DNA of 64,000 bases from an uncultured Caulobacterales bacterium (GCA_903884425.1 CAISEP010000016.1:310001-374000); one strand, 5' to 3'. Numbered from the stretch's first letter, positions 37,556-47,695 are shown. Numbers and translations are program-made. Notes: a model not told the origin generated them from the letters alone.

Positions 37556-38935
37556 CTACGGCCCGGCGGCCGCGTGCTCCGCTCCGTCAGCGGCGGCCTG
37601 ACGGGCGATGTGCCGGGCCAGGATGAGGCACAGCACCACCGCGGGCAGACCGAAGGCGGCAGCCCCCAGATAGAACAGGGCGTAGGAGTCCATCAGGCTG
37701 TGGCCCTGGTGCAGACCGTCGATCACGGCCCCGGAAAAACCCTTCAGGGTCTTGCCGGTCCACGCCAGTGCAGAGGTCATCACCGCATACTGGGTGGCCG
37801 TGTAGCCCAGCCGGGTCAGGCTCGACATGTAGGCCACAAGCGCCACGCCGGAAAAGCCGATGGCAAAGCTGTCGAAGGCCATGATCGCCTCGAAGGTCGA
37901 AAGGTCCGGTCCATGGCGCGCGAGCCAGGCGAAGAGGGCGATCGCCACCGGCTGGATCAGGGCTCCCAGGATCAGGGTCCGGGCATAGCCCAGCCGTACG
38001 GCGCTGAGGCCGCCGATACTGACCCCGATCACCGTCGCCCACAGGCCAAGCGTGCCGCGCACCAGTCCCACCGTGGTCTTCGAGATTCCCAGGTCCTTGT
38101 AGAAGGGATTGGTCACCGGCCCCCGCAGATAATCCGGCAGGTGATAGAGGGTGATGGTCAGCAGCATCACGGCCGCGAACGCCCCGTGGTCAGTGAAGAA
38201 GTTCACGATGGGCCCGAAGATGGCGTCGCCCAGGCCCCGCACGCTGGTCAGGGGGGCCATCTGCGCCCGGGCCGCGATGGCGGCATCGGCGGCTTCCGGC
38301 TCCCTGGCCAGCAGCACCGCCGCCATGCCCACGGCCGTGAGCGCCGCCATGACCAGATAGCTCAGATTCCAGCCCACCGACTGGGCCAGGATCAGGATTA
38401 GGGACTCCGTCACCAGAAGGGCGATACGGTAGCCCAGGCTGTAGACCGAGGTCAGAAGACCGATCTCGTCCGGATCATCGGCAATCTCGATCCGCCAGGC
38501 ATCGACGACGATGTCCTGGGTGGATGACGCGAACGCTACCGCCAGCGCCGCCAGGGCCAGGTTCACCAGCCCTCCCGCCAGACCGATCAGGGCCATGGCC
38601 ACGAGGCCGGCGGCGATCACCATCTGCGCCAGAAGCATCCAGCCCCGGCGACGGCCGAGCCCTGCGGTCAGCGGGGCACCGATCCGGTCGATCAGCGGGG
38701 CCCAGACCCACTTCAGCGTATAGGCGAGCCCCACCCAGGAGGCGAAGCCGATGGCGGTGAGGCTCACATGCCCCTCCCGCAGCCAGTAGCCCAGGGTGTT
38801 ACCCGTCAGCATGAACGGCAGGCCGGAGGAGAAACCCAGCGCCAGCATGGCCGCCACCTTGGGCCGCCGCAGGGCGCGCAGCATGTCGAGGGTCCGGCGG
38901 GGGGACCGGGCGGCGTGTGAACTCATGGCACCCAT
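37556..38935 (-). CDS. ampG: AmpG-like MFS transporter
   Basis: Twelve-helix major-facilitator protein resembling AmpG, the muropeptide (GlcNAc-anhydroMurNAc-peptide) permease used in cell-wall recycling. Family signatures are the N-terminal LALGFSSGLPFMLTGNTLGYWLRE, GLAYTLKWVWAPLIDR, and FASSTQDIVVDAWRIE. The frame extends to 39121, but ATG 38935 or 38926 (MSSHAARSPRRTLDML) gives the expected length of about 455-460 residues. Strong resemblance to AmpG, though acetyl-CoA/MFS relatives share parts of the motif. Confidence 0.87.
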   Translation of the reverse strand: MGAMSSHAARSPRRTLDMLRALRRPKVAAMLALGFSSGLPFMLTGNTLGYWLREGHVSLTAIGFASWVGLAYTLKWVWAPLIDRIGAPLTAGLGRRRGWMLLAQMVIAAGLVAMALIGLAGGLVNLALAALAVAFASSTQDIVVDAWRIEIADDPDEIGLLTSVYSLGYRIALLVTESLILILAQSVGWNLSYLVMAALTAVGMAAVLLAREPEAADAAIAARAQMAPLTSVRGLGDAIFGPIVNFFTDHGAFAAVMLLTITLYHLPDYLRGPVTNPFYKDLGISKTTVGLVRGTLGLWATVIGVSIGGLSAVRLGYARTLILGALIQPVAIALFAWLARHGPDLSTFEAIMAFDSFAIGFSGVALVAYMSSLTRLGYTATQYAVMTSALAWTGKTLKGFSGAVIDGLHQGHSLMDSYALFYLGAAAFGLPAVVLCLILARHIARQAAADGAEHAAAGP

Positions 38936-39002
38936 GGGTCTGGAACGGACCGACAGGGTGACGGCTCGGCCCGCCGGGGGCAAGGGCGGGTTTTGCCCCG
39001 GG

Positions 39003-40685
39003 TCAGCCGGGCCCGGACCGGGACGCCGGCAGGGCTGCCGGGCGGGCCACGGAGCGCGATCGCCGGGCACGGCCGGACGCGGTGGCGGCCCGCTCGTCGG
39101 CAAACCGGGCAATGGCCGCATTCAGCGCCGCCGGGGCCAGGGGCTTGGTCAGGAAATCGTTCATGCCCGCCTCCAGACAGGCCCGGCGGTCATCCTCGAA
39201 GGCATTGGCAGTCACCGCGGCGATGGGGGTGGTGACGCCGAGCGCCCGGAGCCTGCGGGTCGCCTCCAGCCCATCGAGGCCGGGCATCCGGACGTCCATC
39301 AGGATGAGGTCGTAGGGGGCGGTGGAGGCTGCCTCCACCGCCTCGGGCCCCGTGGTCGCGCGGTCGACGACACAGCCCATCCGCCGAAGCAGCGCGGTGG
39401 CGAGGAGGGCATTGACCTCGTTGTCCTCCGCCAGCAGCACGCGCAGGCCGGAGGAGGCTTCCGTCGTCCCCGCCCGCTCGTCCTCCCGCAGGCGCAGCGG
39501 CTCCGCGGCCGGGGCGGCGGGCTGGCCGATGACGGTGTAGAGCCGCGAGATGATCGACGACCGGCGCAGGGGCTTGATCAGATAGCCCTGATACCCGGCG
39601 GCGCGGTAGATGCCGATCCGGTCCCGGGCCTCCGGCGGTAGCAGGACGAAGGCCGCGACCCCCCGGGGCGGGCGCAGAACCGGCGCGTCCGGCGTCGCAG
39701 GCGGATCCACCAGCACGGCATCGCAGAACCGGTCGATGGCGTCGAAGCCGCTGGCCAGTACCGCCCGGGCCCCGCTGGCGCGGATCTGGGCCAGCGCCGC
39801 CTCCCGCACCACCGGGGCGCTGGAGATGACGGCCACCGTCCGGCCCGACAGGGGTTTCACGGGCGCACGGCGCTCCTCAGCCACGGCAAAGTCCGCCTCG
39901 AACCAGAACTCCGCCCCCCAGTAGTCCTCGTCGGACTGACGATGATTGGTCACCCCGAGTTCCGCCCCCATGGCGTCGGCTATGCGACGGACAATGGCCA
40001 GACCGAGCCCGGCCCCGCCCGCGGCGGCCCCCTCCCGGGTCTGGAAGAACTCCTCGAACAGCCGGGTCCGGGTTTCCGGCGAGACCCCCGGCCCTGTGTC
40101 GCGAACCGACAGGCGCAGGCGCACCTTGCCATCCGCGGCCGGACGGACCCGGGCGCTGATCAGCACGCCGCCCCCCCGGCCATAGGCCGCGGTCATCTTC
40201 ACCGCATTGCCGGCGAGGTTGAACAGGACCTGCTTCAGCCGACCGTCATCGGCCAGGATCGGCGGCACGTCCCGGTCCGTGGCCCAGGCCATGTCCAGAC
40301 CGGCCGCGTGGGCGCGGGGGGACAGAAGCTCCGCCACCCCCATCAGCAGGTCCTCCAGACCCATGGGGCGAGGCTCCAGGTCCAGTCGCCCGGATTCGAG
40401 CTTGGCCAGGTCCAGGATGTCGTTCACCAGGGTCAGCAGGTGCTCGCCACTCAGCTGCAGGGCATTCAGATAGGAGCGCTGGGTGTCGTCCAGGGAGGTT
40501 TCCGCCAGCAGTCCGGCCATGCCCAGGACCCCGTTCAGGGGGGTCCTGATCTCGTGGCTGAGGGTGGCCAGCGCCCCCACCCGGGCCAGCAGGCCGCGAT
40601 CATCGGGGGCGGCGTCCGTCCCGGCCCCGCCGGTGGTCGCGAAATCGGCGGTCTGCGCCATCGCGTCTCTGTCATTCCCTGCCAT
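39003..40685 (-). CDS. Soluble hybrid histidine kinase with pseudo-receiver and receiver domains
   Basis: A 560-residue cytoplasmic hybrid kinase without transmembrane or PAS segments. The HisKA domain has His44 (LSHEIRTPLNG). The ATPase domain shows the N box (KQVLFNLAGNAVKMT, 151-165), DTGPGV (196-201) and GGAGLGLAI (about 223-231). Residues about 279-387 form a receiver-like fold ending in GYLIKPLRRSSI but lacking a clear acidic pocket, then a true receiver with Glu420-Asp421, Asp464 (LMDVRMPG) and Lys514. The layout resembles Caulobacter ShkA, whose pseudo-receiver binds c-di-GMP, but ShkA also has a PAS domain. A phosphotransfer partner is not adjacent. Confidence 0.9.
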   Translation of the reverse strand: MAGNDRDAMAQTADFATTGGAGTDAAPDDRGLLARVGALATLSHEIRTPLNGVLGMAGLLAETSLDDTQRSYLNALQLSGEHLLTLVNDILDLAKLESGRLDLEPRPMGLEDLLMGVAELLSPRAHAAGLDMAWATDRDVPPILADDGRLKQVLFNLAGNAVKMTAAYGRGGGVLISARVRPAADGKVRLRLSVRDTGPGVSPETRTRLFEEFFQTREGAAAGGAGLGLAIVRRIADAMGAELGVTNHRQSDEDYWGAEFWFEADFAVAEERRAPVKPLSGRTVAVISSAPVVREAALAQIRASGARAVLASGFDAIDRFCDAVLVDPPATPDAPVLRPPRGVAAFVLLPPEARDRIGIYRAAGYQGYLIKPLRRSSIISRLYTVIGQPAAPAAEPLRLREDERAGTTEASSGLRVLLAEDNEVNALLATALLRRMGCVVDRATTGPEAVEAASTAPYDLILMDVRMPGLDGLEATRRLRALGVTTPIAAVTANAFEDDRRACLEAGMNDFLTKPLAPAALNAAIARFADERAATASGRARRSRSVARPAALPASRSGPG

Positions 40686-40720
40686 CGCGCCACCCTAGCG
40701 CCACGGCCTTAACGTCGGAC

Positions 40721-42277
40721 TTAAATCTCCGGTGTCAGCGGTTCGCCCGTCGTCCGGGGCGGATCGAAGGTGGCCCGTCGATAGCCCAGGGACTCGGCCA
40801 CGTGCCGTCGCCGGACACCGGTGGACCCGTCGAGATCGGCGATCGTCCGGGCAAGGCGCAGGACCCGGCTCCATCCCCGGGCGGTGAGGGCCCCCTGCTC
40901 CGCCGCCCGGGCGAGAAGGGCGTGGCCGGAGGCATCGGGGGCGGCCACCCGCTCCAGCACCCGCCCGTCGATCCGGGCATTCAGACCGTCCGCGGGGCTG
41001 AGCCCCTCGGCGGCGGCCCGCTCCAGCTGCAGGGCCCGGGCGGTCGCCACCCGGGCCGCGACCCGGGCGCTGTCCTCCCCGTCAATGGGCAGGGCCATGT
41101 CCGCCGCCGTGACCGGGGGCACATCCACATTCAGGTCGATCCGGTCCAGCAGGGGCCCGGAGATCCGGCCCTGATAGTCCCTCTGGCAGCGCGGGGCCCG
41201 CCCACAGGCCCCCCGGCCGGGACCGCCCGCGCCACAGCGGCAGGGGTTCATCGCGGCCACCAGCTGGATCCGGGCGGGATAGCGGACATGGGCATTGGCC
41301 CGGGCCACCACCACCTCCCCCGTCTCCAGGGGCTGGCGCAGGCTGTCCAGCACCTGGGGCGAGAATTCCGGCAGCTCGTCCAGAAAGAGGACCCCGTTAT
41401 GGGCCAGGGACACCTCCCCCGGCCGGGCCCGGACCCCGCCCCCCACCAGGGCCGCCATGCTGGCCGAGTGGTGCGGGGCGCGATAGGGCCGGGCGCGGGA
41501 CAGCTCCCCCCGGGCGATCAGGCCGGCGACGGAATGGATCATCGAGGTGTCGAGCAGCTCCCGTGCCGTCAGGGGCGGCAGGATGCCGGGCAGGCGGCTC
41601 GCCAGCATCGACTTGCCGGACCCGGGCGGCCCGCAGAACAGCAGGTTGTGGCTGCCCGCCGCCGCGATCTCCAGCGCCCGGCGGGCCTGTTCCTGGCCCT
41701 TGACGTCCCGCAGGTCCGGCCCGGCCGGGCCCTCCTGCAGGGGGCCGGGCCTGGGCGGACTCAGCACCTGGACTCCCCGGAAGTGGTTGATCAGGCTGAT
41801 CAGGGAGCGAGCCGCCAGGATCGGCACCTCCCCCGCCCAGGCCGCCTCCGCCCCGCAGGCCTCCGGACAGATGAGACCGAGCCCCAGGGCACCGGCGGTC
41901 ACGGCAGCGGGCAGGGCCCCGGCGCTGGCCGCCAGCCGACCGTCGAGGCCGAGCTCGCCGAAGGCCAGCCATCCGGACAGGGCATCCTCCGGAATCACGC
42001 CGATGGAGGCCATCAGCGCCAGGGCGATGGGCAGATCGTAGTGGCTGCCCTCCTTGGGCATGTCGGCGGGGGCGAGATTGACCACCAGCCGCTTGGCCGG
42101 AAGGGCGAGGCCCAGGCTGGAGAACGCCGCCCGCACCCGCTCCCGGCTCTCGGCCACGGCCTTGTCCCCCAGGCCGACGAGGATGAAGGCCACGAGGCCG
42201 GAACTGGTCTGGACCTCCACATCCACCCGGCGGGCGTCAACACCCTCGAACGCAGCTGTGACAATGCGCGCCGCCAC
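40721..42277 (-). CDS. comM: YifB/ComM-family Mg-chelatase-like AAA+ ATPase
   Basis: A 518-residue AAA+ protein of the ComM/YifB family. In naturally competent bacteria ComM is a branch-migration helicase for integrating transformed DNA; many non-competent species also carry it. The N-terminal Lon-like domain ([38 protein letters not shown]) is followed by Walker A FCGPPGSGKSMLA, Walker B GVLFLDELPEFSPQ and a zinc-like cysteine cluster NPCRCGAGGPGRGACGRAPRC. The Mg_chelatase_C domain ends the protein. It starts at GTG 42277. The kinase gene follows 35 bp downstream. Confidence 0.93.
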   Translation of the reverse strand: MAARIVTAAFEGVDARRVDVEVQTSSGLVAFILVGLGDKAVAESRERVRAAFSSLGLALPAKRLVVNLAPADMPKEGSHYDLPIALALMASIGVIPEDALSGWLAFGELGLDGRLAASAGALPAAVTAGALGLGLICPEACGAEAAWAGEVPILAARSLISLINHFRGVQVLSPPRPGPLQEGPAGPDLRDVKGQEQARRALEIAAAGSHNLLFCGPPGSGKSMLASRLPGILPPLTARELLDTSMIHSVAGLIARGELSRARPYRAPHHSASMAALVGGGVRARPGEVSLAHNGVLFLDELPEFSPQVLDSLRQPLETGEVVVARANAHVRYPARIQLVAAMNPCRCGAGGPGRGACGRAPRCQRDYQGRISGPLLDRIDLNVDVPPVTAADMALPIDGEDSARVAARVATARALQLERAAAEGLSPADGLNARIDGRVLERVAAPDASGHALLARAAEQGALTARGWSRVLRLARTIADLDGSTGVRRRHVAESLGYRRATFDPPRTTGEPLTPEI

Positions 42278-42378
42278 CCGTGTCTCCTGCTGCGTCCCGC
42301 ATCAAGGATGACAGGCACAGCGGATTTGCAACCGGAACGGGCTCGTCGAGACAATTTGTCGCAACCAAAGGTCGGGGT

Positions 42379-43248
42379 TCAGACCTCCGCCGTCACACCG
42401 GCCAGATGGGCGAGCACGGCCTCGCCGAACCCCTGCCCGCCGTTCGGCGCGAACTGGAAATAGAGGTCCGGCTCGATGGCTTCGAGTTCCATCAGGGCCA
42501 GACACCCGTCGAGGCGGCGGATCAGGTCGATCCGGGCATAGACGATGCCCTCTGGTGCGGCGGCCAGGACCGCCTCGGCGAGGGCAAGGGCCTCGCTGTC
42601 CGGGGTGAAGACCTCGAGATGACCGCCATATTGCGGCTGGACCCGGAAGTCGGACCCGGTCGCGCGCTTGCGGACCCCGTGACTGAAGCGGCCGCCGAAA
42701 TAGAACAGGGACAACTCCCCCTCCGACGCCACGGCGGGCAGGAAGGGCTGGATCATCCGGCCCTCCATGGACGGCGGAGCGGCCTCCCCGCGGCGGAGCC
42801 GGATGGTCTGGTGCGCGCCGGCGGAGACCAGCGGCTTGATCACCAGTTCATCGGTGTCGAAGGCGGCGAAGGCGGCCTCCAGCTCCTCCGCCGTGGACCG
42901 GGCGGGGGTGCGGGTCGGGATGACGCGGACCCCGGCGGCCTCCAGCCCCTGCAGATAGGTCTTGGTCGTGTTCCAGCGGAGCACGTCGGGCGGGTTCACC
43001 AGCGGCAGGGCTGCATCCCAGGTCCGCAGAATCCGGTCCCAGGTCTCCGGATGGAAATGATACCCCCAGGCGAGGGTCGCCAGCACCCCGTCCACATCCA
43101 AAGGCACCGGCGCGACCCAGGGATGGGCCACGATCTCCACCCCGAAGCGTGCGAACAGGTCATGGTAGCCCTGGACCGGGGCCGGAATCCGCGACGTGTA
43201 GGTGGGCTCCGACGGATCGGGACAGAGAAGGGCAAGCCTGCGGATCAT
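42379..43248 (-). CDS. ATP-grasp domain protein, glutathione-synthetase/RimK-like
   Basis: A 289-residue protein with ATP-grasp features: LVIKPLVSAGAHQTIRL (ATP-binding lysine and glycine loop), MIQPFLPAVASEGELSLFYFGG, and the magnesium-binding VYARIDLIRRLDGCLALMELEAIEPDLYF. It likely ligates a carboxylate to an amine or thiol using ATP; the substrates are unknown. ATG 43248 overlaps the stop of the upstream gene (43245), so it is coupled to it. Confidence 0.83.
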   Translation of the reverse strand: MIRRLALLCPDPSEPTYTSRIPAPVQGYHDLFARFGVEIVAHPWVAPVPLDVDGVLATLAWGYHFHPETWDRILRTWDAALPLVNPPDVLRWNTTKTYLQGLEAAGVRVIPTRTPARSTAEELEAAFAAFDTDELVIKPLVSAGAHQTIRLRRGEAAPPSMEGRMIQPFLPAVASEGELSLFYFGGRFSHGVRKRATGSDFRVQPQYGGHLEVFTPDSEALALAEAVLAAAPEGIVYARIDLIRRLDGCLALMELEAIEPDLYFQFAPNGGQGFGEAVLAHLAGVTAEV

Positions 43249-43709
43249 TGGGGAACCTGGGTCTGGGGTGATGGCGGGGTGATCGGGCCGATGGTCGTTT
43301 CCCGGGGCAGCGGCGGCGGTCGCGAGGCGGCCTCCCGATGGGCGGCAAGACCGGCTCCCAGGCAGTCCGCGGTGGAGGGGACCGGCCGTCCCCGCTGCCG
43401 CGGACCGGCGAGGGTGGAGGTCACCGTCAGCCCATGGTCCGACTGTCGGAACCCCACCATCAGGGCGCAGGCCTCCAGACGGTAGGTCCACAGCGCCCCC
43501 TCACCCTCCGCATGGGCGACATCGGGCTCCCCCAGCCAGCGGCGGACCGTCTCCGCCGTTTCGCCCTCCAGGGACCGCGGGACCGAGGTCGCGGTCGTGG
43601 CCGGAGGCGGTGGTGCGTGCGGGGTCGCGGCCGCGCGCGCCGGATGCCCCCCGGCCAGGAGCAGGAACCCGGCCGCAAGCACGACCGAAAGGGGGGCGTT
43701 TGCCGTCAT
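43245..43709 (-). CDS. Exported hypothetical protein, SmpA/OmlA-like fold suspected
   Basis: A 154-residue protein with a signal peptide (APLSVVLAAGFLLLAGGHPARA). The domain LEGETAETVRRWLGEPDVAHAEGEGALWTYRLEACALMVGF has the pattern G-x-LGxPxxxxxEGxxxxWxYxxxxCxL, seen in small alphaproteobacterial SmpA/OmlA-like envelope proteins. A proline-rich tail ends the protein. The function is unknown. ATG 43709 is chosen for the signal peptide. The stop overlaps the start of the ATP-grasp gene. Confidence 0.7.
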   Translation of the reverse strand: MTANAPLSVVLAAGFLLLAGGHPARAAATPHAPPPPATTATSVPRSLEGETAETVRRWLGEPDVAHAEGEGALWTYRLEACALMVGFRQSDHGLTVTSTLAGPRQRGRPVPSTADCLGAGLAAHREAASRPPPLPRETTIGPITPPSPQTQVPQ

Positions 43710-43849
43710 GCGCCCGTTCCTAGCCCATTTCCCGGGCAGCTTGAACCGTGATGACTCCCGGGGGCGGATCCGTTGATCCCCCTCCATTGCCCCCACGGAG
43801 GGTGCCGCTATACTCCGCCGCCCCGAGACATCCCCGAATTGAGAGCCCT

Positions 43850-44845
43850 ATGCCTGCTTCCTACGACGTCTGCGCCGTCGGCAACGCCATTGTCGACGTC
43901 ATCGCGCCGGCGGACGACGCCTTCCTGCTTGCGGAGGGGCTGACCAAGGGCGCCATGACCCTGATCGACGATTCCCGCGCCGAGAGCCTCTATGCCCGGA
44001 TGAATGCGGGGATCGAGGCCTCCGGCGGGTCTGCCGGAAACACCGTGGCGGGCATTGCCAGCCTGGGCGGGTCCGCGGCCTATATCGGCAAGGTCGCCGC
44101 GGACAAGCTGGGGGAGATCTTCCGCCACGACATCACGGCCCAGGGCGTCCATTTCAAGCCGACCGCCCTGCCGGCCGGCGGGCCCGGCACCGGCCGCTGC
44201 CTGATCAACGTCACCCCGGACGGCCAGCGGACCATGTGCACCTATCTGGGAGCCGCCAACCAGCTGACCCCCGCCGACGTGGAGGCCGAGGTGGTCCGCG
44301 CCTCCACCATCGTCTATCTGGAGGGCTATCTGTTCGATCCGGACGAGGCGCGACTGGCCTTCGTCAAGGCCGCCCGGATCGCCCGGGACGCCGGCCGCAA
44401 GATCGCCCTGACCCTGTCCGACGCCTTTGTGGTGGAGCGTCACCGGACCTCCCTGCTGGCCTTCATCGACAGCGAGATCGACATCGTCTTCGCCAATGAG
44501 GCGGAGGCCTGCGCCCTGTTCCAGACCGCCGATTTCGACGCCGCCGCCGCCCTGCTGGGGGCGCGGACCCGGACCGCCTGCGTGACCCGCGGGGAGCATG
44601 GCTCGGCCATCCTGACCGACGGTGCCCGGGTGGACGTGCCCGCGGCCCCGGCCCGCCTGGTGCTCGACACCACCGGGGCCGGAGACCAGTACGCGGCCGG
44701 GGTGATGTTCGGCATGGCCCGGGGTCTCGCAGCGGCGGCCTGCGGGCGGCTGGGCTCCATCGCCGCGGCGGAGGTCATCGATCACTACGGACCCCGGCCG
44801 CAGGTCGCCCTGAAGTCGCTGGCGCAGGCGGCCGGGATCATCTAG
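43850..44845 (+). CDS. PfkB-family sugar/adenosine kinase
   Basis: A 331-residue carbohydrate kinase of the PfkB/ribokinase superfamily. Family motifs are the N-terminal CAVGNAIVDVIAPADDAF, SGGSAGNTVAGIASLGGSAAYIGKVAADKLG (signature 1) and the catalytic base in LVLDTTGAGDQYAAGVMFG (signature 2). Alphaproteobacterial orthologues are annotated as adenosine kinase; the sugar or nucleoside acceptor is not proven. ATG 43850 is used. It is upstream of the his operon with 60 bp between. Confidence 0.88.
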   Translation: MPASYDVCAVGNAIVDVIAPADDAFLLAEGLTKGAMTLIDDSRAESLYARMNAGIEASGGSAGNTVAGIASLGGSAAYIGKVAADKLGEIFRHDITAQGVHFKPTALPAGGPGTGRCLINVTPDGQRTMCTYLGAANQLTPADVEAEVVRASTIVYLEGYLFDPDEARLAFVKAARIARDAGRKIALTLSDAFVVERHRTSLLAFIDSEIDIVFANEAEACALFQTADFDAAAALLGARTRTACVTRGEHGSAILTDGARVDVPAAPARLVLDTTGAGDQYAAGVMFGMARGLAAAACGRLGSIAAAEVIDHYGPRPQVALKSLAQAAGII

Positions 44846-44905
44846 CGATTGCGACCCGCAGCGACTGCGGGGCGACATCGCCTATTGCCAAGGAGCTGTG
44901 GCCGC

Positions 44906-45520
44906 ATGACCGACACGCGCCCCGACCCCCGGCCCCGCACGGCCGAGGTGGTCCGCGAGACCCGGGAGACGAAGATCCGGGTGAAGCTCGACCTGGACGG
45001 GACCGGTGCCTGCCGGATCCATACGGGCATCGGCTTCTATGACCACATGCTGGACAGCTTCGGCCGCCACGGTGGCTTCGACCTGGAGGTCGAGGCCACC
45101 GGCGACCTGCACATCGACATGCACCATACGGTGGAGGATGTAGGCATCGTGCTGGGGCAGGCCTTTGCCCAGGCCCTGCCGGGCTTCAAGGGCGTGCGGC
45201 GGTTCGGCCATGCCTATGTGCCCATGGACGAGACCCTGACCCGCTGCGCCGTGGACCTCTGCAATCGGCCCTACCTGATCTGGAAGGTCCAGTTCACTCG
45301 GGACAAGCTGGGCGACTTCGATACCGAGCTGTTCCGGGAGTTCCACCAGGCCTTCGCCATGAATGCCGGGGCCTGCGTGCATCTGGAGACCCTGTACGGG
45401 GAGAACAACCACCACATTGCCGAGAGCGGCTTCAAGGCCCTGGCCCGGGCCCTGCGCACCGCCGTGGAGATCGATCCGAAGACGGCAGGCCAGGCGGCCT
45501 CGACCAAGGGCGTGCTCTGA
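44906..45520 (+). CDS. hisB: Imidazoleglycerol-phosphate dehydratase
   Basis: Dehydrates imidazole-glycerol phosphate to imidazole-acetol phosphate in histidine synthesis. It is monofunctional (204 residues) with the two Mn-binding motifs [11 protein letters not shown]-like ([10 protein letters not shown]) and [18 protein letters not shown], and [21 protein letters not shown] 44906 follows AGGAG at 44891-44895. First gene of the hisB-hisH-hisA-hisF-hisE run. Confidence 0.97.
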   Translation: MTDTRPDPRPRTAEVVRETRETKIRVKLDLDGTGACRIHTGIGFYDHMLDSFGRHGGFDLEVEATGDLHIDMHHTVEDVGIVLGQAFAQALPGFKGVRRFGHAYVPMDETLTRCAVDLCNRPYLIWKVQFTRDKLGDFDTELFREFHQAFAMNAGACVHLETLYGENNHHIAESGFKALARALRTAVEIDPKTAGQAASTKGVL

Positions 45521-45525
45521 CTCCC

Positions 45526-46170
45526 ATGCGGACGGTCGCCCTGATCGACTACGGGTCCGGAAACCTGCCCTCTGCCGAGAAGGCCCTGTGGGCGGCGGCG
45601 CGGTGCCTCGACACGACCTTCGAGATTCGCGCCACCGCCGACCCGGACTTCGTGGCCCGGGCCGACCGTCTCGTCCTGCCCGGCGTCGGGGCGTTCCGCG
45701 CCTGCATGAGCGCGCTGACGGCGCGCGAGGGCCTGGTGGAAGCCATGACAGAGGCGGTCCGGGCGCGCGGTGCCGCTTTCCTCGGCGTGTGTGTCGGCAT
45801 GCAGCTGCTGGCGGACCGGGGCCTGGAATTCGGCGAGACGCCGGGCCTGGGCTGGATCGGCGGGGAGATTCGCCGGCTGGAACCCGCCACCCACGAGGCC
45901 AAGGTGCCGCACATGGGCTGGAACACGATCCATCCCCTGCGGGACCATCCCCTGCTGCGCGGCATGGCCGAGGGAGAGCACATGTATTTCACCCATTCCT
46001 ACGCCTTCCACCCGACGAGGGCCGAGGACTGCGCCGCGGACGTGGACCACGGGGGCCGCTTCTGCGCCGTCGTGGCCCGGGACAATGTGGCCGGCGTGCA
46101 GTTCCACCCGGAGAAGAGCCAGGCCGCGGGTCTGGCCCTGATACAGCGCTTTCTGGAGTGGACGCCGTGA
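45526..46170 (+). CDS. hisH: Imidazole glycerol phosphate synthase glutaminase subunit
   Basis: Supplies ammonia from glutamine to HisF. It is a 214-residue class I amidotransferase with an N-terminal [18 protein letters not shown], the nucleophile Cys in [11 protein letters not shown] and the catalytic His/Glu in [10 protein letters not shown]. It lies 5 bp after hisB and overlaps hisA by 4 bp. Confidence 0.97.
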   Translation: MRTVALIDYGSGNLPSAEKALWAAARCLDTTFEIRATADPDFVARADRLVLPGVGAFRACMSALTAREGLVEAMTEAVRARGAAFLGVCVGMQLLADRGLEFGETPGLGWIGGEIRRLEPATHEAKVPHMGWNTIHPLRDHPLLRGMAEGEHMYFTHSYAFHPTRAEDCAADVDHGGRFCAVVARDNVAGVQFHPEKSQAAGLALIQRFLEWTP

Positions 46171-46913
46171 TCCTCTATCCTGCCATCGACCTGAAGGGCG
46201 GCCACTGCGTGCGCCTTTTGAAGGGCGACATGAACGCGGTGACCGTGTTCAACGACAGCCCGGCGGACCAGGCGACCCGGTTCGTCCGCGAGGGGTTCCA
46301 GTGGCTGCACGTGGTGGACCTGGACGGGGCGGTGGAGGGCCGGTCCGTGAACGCTGCCGCCGTGTCCGCCATCCTGCAGGCCGTAGCCGTGCCGGTGCAG
46401 GTGGGCGGCGGCATCCGCACCCTGGAGGCCGTCGAGGCCTGGCTGGAGGCGGGGGTCAGCCGGGTGATCCTGGGCACGGTGGCCGTCAGCGATCCGGCCC
46501 TGGTCCGCGCCGCCGCCGCCGCCTTTCCGGAGCAGGTGGCCGTGGGCGTGGACGTGCGCGACGGCCGGGTCGCGGTGAACGGCTGGGTGGAGTCCTCGGA
46601 CCTGACCGCCGTGGACCTGGCCCGGCGCTTCGAGGATGCGGGGGTCTGCGCCCTGATCGTCACCGACATCGGCCGGGACGGGACCCTGACCGGAGTCAAT
46701 GTCGAGCAGGTGGGCGAGGTGGCGGACGCCGTGGGCATTCCGGTGATCGCGTCGGGGGGCATGGCCTCCCTGGCCGACATCGAGGCCCTGAAGTCCCGCC
46801 GAGGCGCGCCGATCGCAGGGGCCGTGCTGGGCAAGGCCCTCTATACCGGGGCCATCCGCCCGGCGGAGGCCCTGACCACCGCCCGCCGGACCGCACCCCG
46901 GGCGGGAGGCTGA
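46167..46913 (+). CDS. hisA: ProFAR isomerase
   Basis: Isomerises N'-5'-phosphoribosyl-formimino-AICAR-ribonucleotide (ProFAR) by an Amadori rearrangement, the histidine step before HisH/HisF. It is a 248-residue TIM barrel with [18 protein letters not shown] (catalytic Asp), [18 protein letters not shown] and the second Asp in [14 protein letters not shown]. It starts at GTG 46167 inside the hisH stop (GTGA overlap), so the pair is coupled. Confidence 0.96.
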   Translation: MILYPAIDLKGGHCVRLLKGDMNAVTVFNDSPADQATRFVREGFQWLHVVDLDGAVEGRSVNAAAVSAILQAVAVPVQVGGGIRTLEAVEAWLEAGVSRVILGTVAVSDPALVRAAAAAFPEQVAVGVDVRDGRVAVNGWVESSDLTAVDLARRFEDAGVCALIVTDIGRDGTLTGVNVEQVGEVADAVGIPVIASGGMASLADIEALKSRRGAPIAGAVLGKALYTGAIRPAEALTTARRTAPRAGG

Positions 46914-46919
46914 GCGGCC

Positions 46920-47678
46920 ATGATCAAGACCCGCGTCATCCCGTGCCTGGACGTGAAGGACGGCCGCGTGGTCAAGGGCGTGAACTTCGTGTCCCTGCGC
47001 GACGCCGGCGACCCGGTGGAGCAGGCTGCCGCCTATGACGCCGCCGGGGCCGACGAGCTGATGTTCCTGGACATCACCGCCTCCTCCGACCAGAGGACGG
47101 CGATTCTGGACGTGATCGCCCGCACCGCCGATGTCTGCTTCATGCCCCTGTCCGTGGGCGGGGGCGTGCGCACGGTGGAGGATGCGCGGCGCCTGCTGCG
47201 GGCCGGGGCGGACAAGGTCTCGGTGAACACCGCGGCGGTGGAGGACCCGGACCTGGTCTCGCGCATGGCCGACGCCTTCGGGGCCCAGTGCGTGGTGGCG
47301 GCGGTGGACGTGAAAGCCGTGGGGCCGGACCGCTGGGACGTCTTCACCTATGGGGGCCGGAAGGACACGGGCCTCGACGCCTTGGACTATGCCGCCACCA
47401 TCGTGGCCCGGGGGGCGGGGGAGATCCTGCTGACCTCCATGGACCGGGACGGGGCCCGGACGGGCTATGACATTCCCCTGCTGCGGGCCGTGACGGCCGC
47501 CGTGCCGGTGCCGGTGATCGCCTCCGGCGGGGCGGGCAGCATCGCCCATCTGGTGGAAGCGGTCTGCGAGGGTGGGGCCGATGCCGTGCTGGCCGCCTCG
47601 ATCTTCCATTTCGGGGACATTTCCATCGTTGACGCCAAGCGCGGCCTCGCCGCCGCCGGCGTTCCCGTCCGCCTCTGA
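46920..47678 (+). CDS. hisF: Imidazole glycerol phosphate synthase cyclase subunit
   Basis: Cyclises PRFAR with ammonia from HisH to give IGP and AICAR. It is a 252-residue TIM barrel with [19 protein letters not shown] (catalytic Asp), [35 protein letters not shown] and [17 protein letters not shown] (second Asp). A GGGAGG site precedes ATG 46920. Confidence 0.97.
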   Translation: MIKTRVIPCLDVKDGRVVKGVNFVSLRDAGDPVEQAAAYDAAGADELMFLDITASSDQRTAILDVIARTADVCFMPLSVGGGVRTVEDARRLLRAGADKVSVNTAAVEDPDLVSRMADAFGAQCVVAAVDVKAVGPDRWDVFTYGGRKDTGLDALDYAATIVARGAGEILLTSMDRDGARTGYDIPLLRAVTAAVPVPVIASGGAGSIAHLVEAVCEGGADAVLAASIFHFGDISIVDAKRGLAAAGVPVRL

Positions 47679-47695
47679 CCCGGGACCCACCCACC

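Noticed and set aside
40709-40724. TTAA-N8-TTAA near the hybrid kinase start, resembling a CtrA box
   Set aside because: The spacer is 8 nt, not 7, and the site overlaps the end of comM; it is not counted as a CtrA box.
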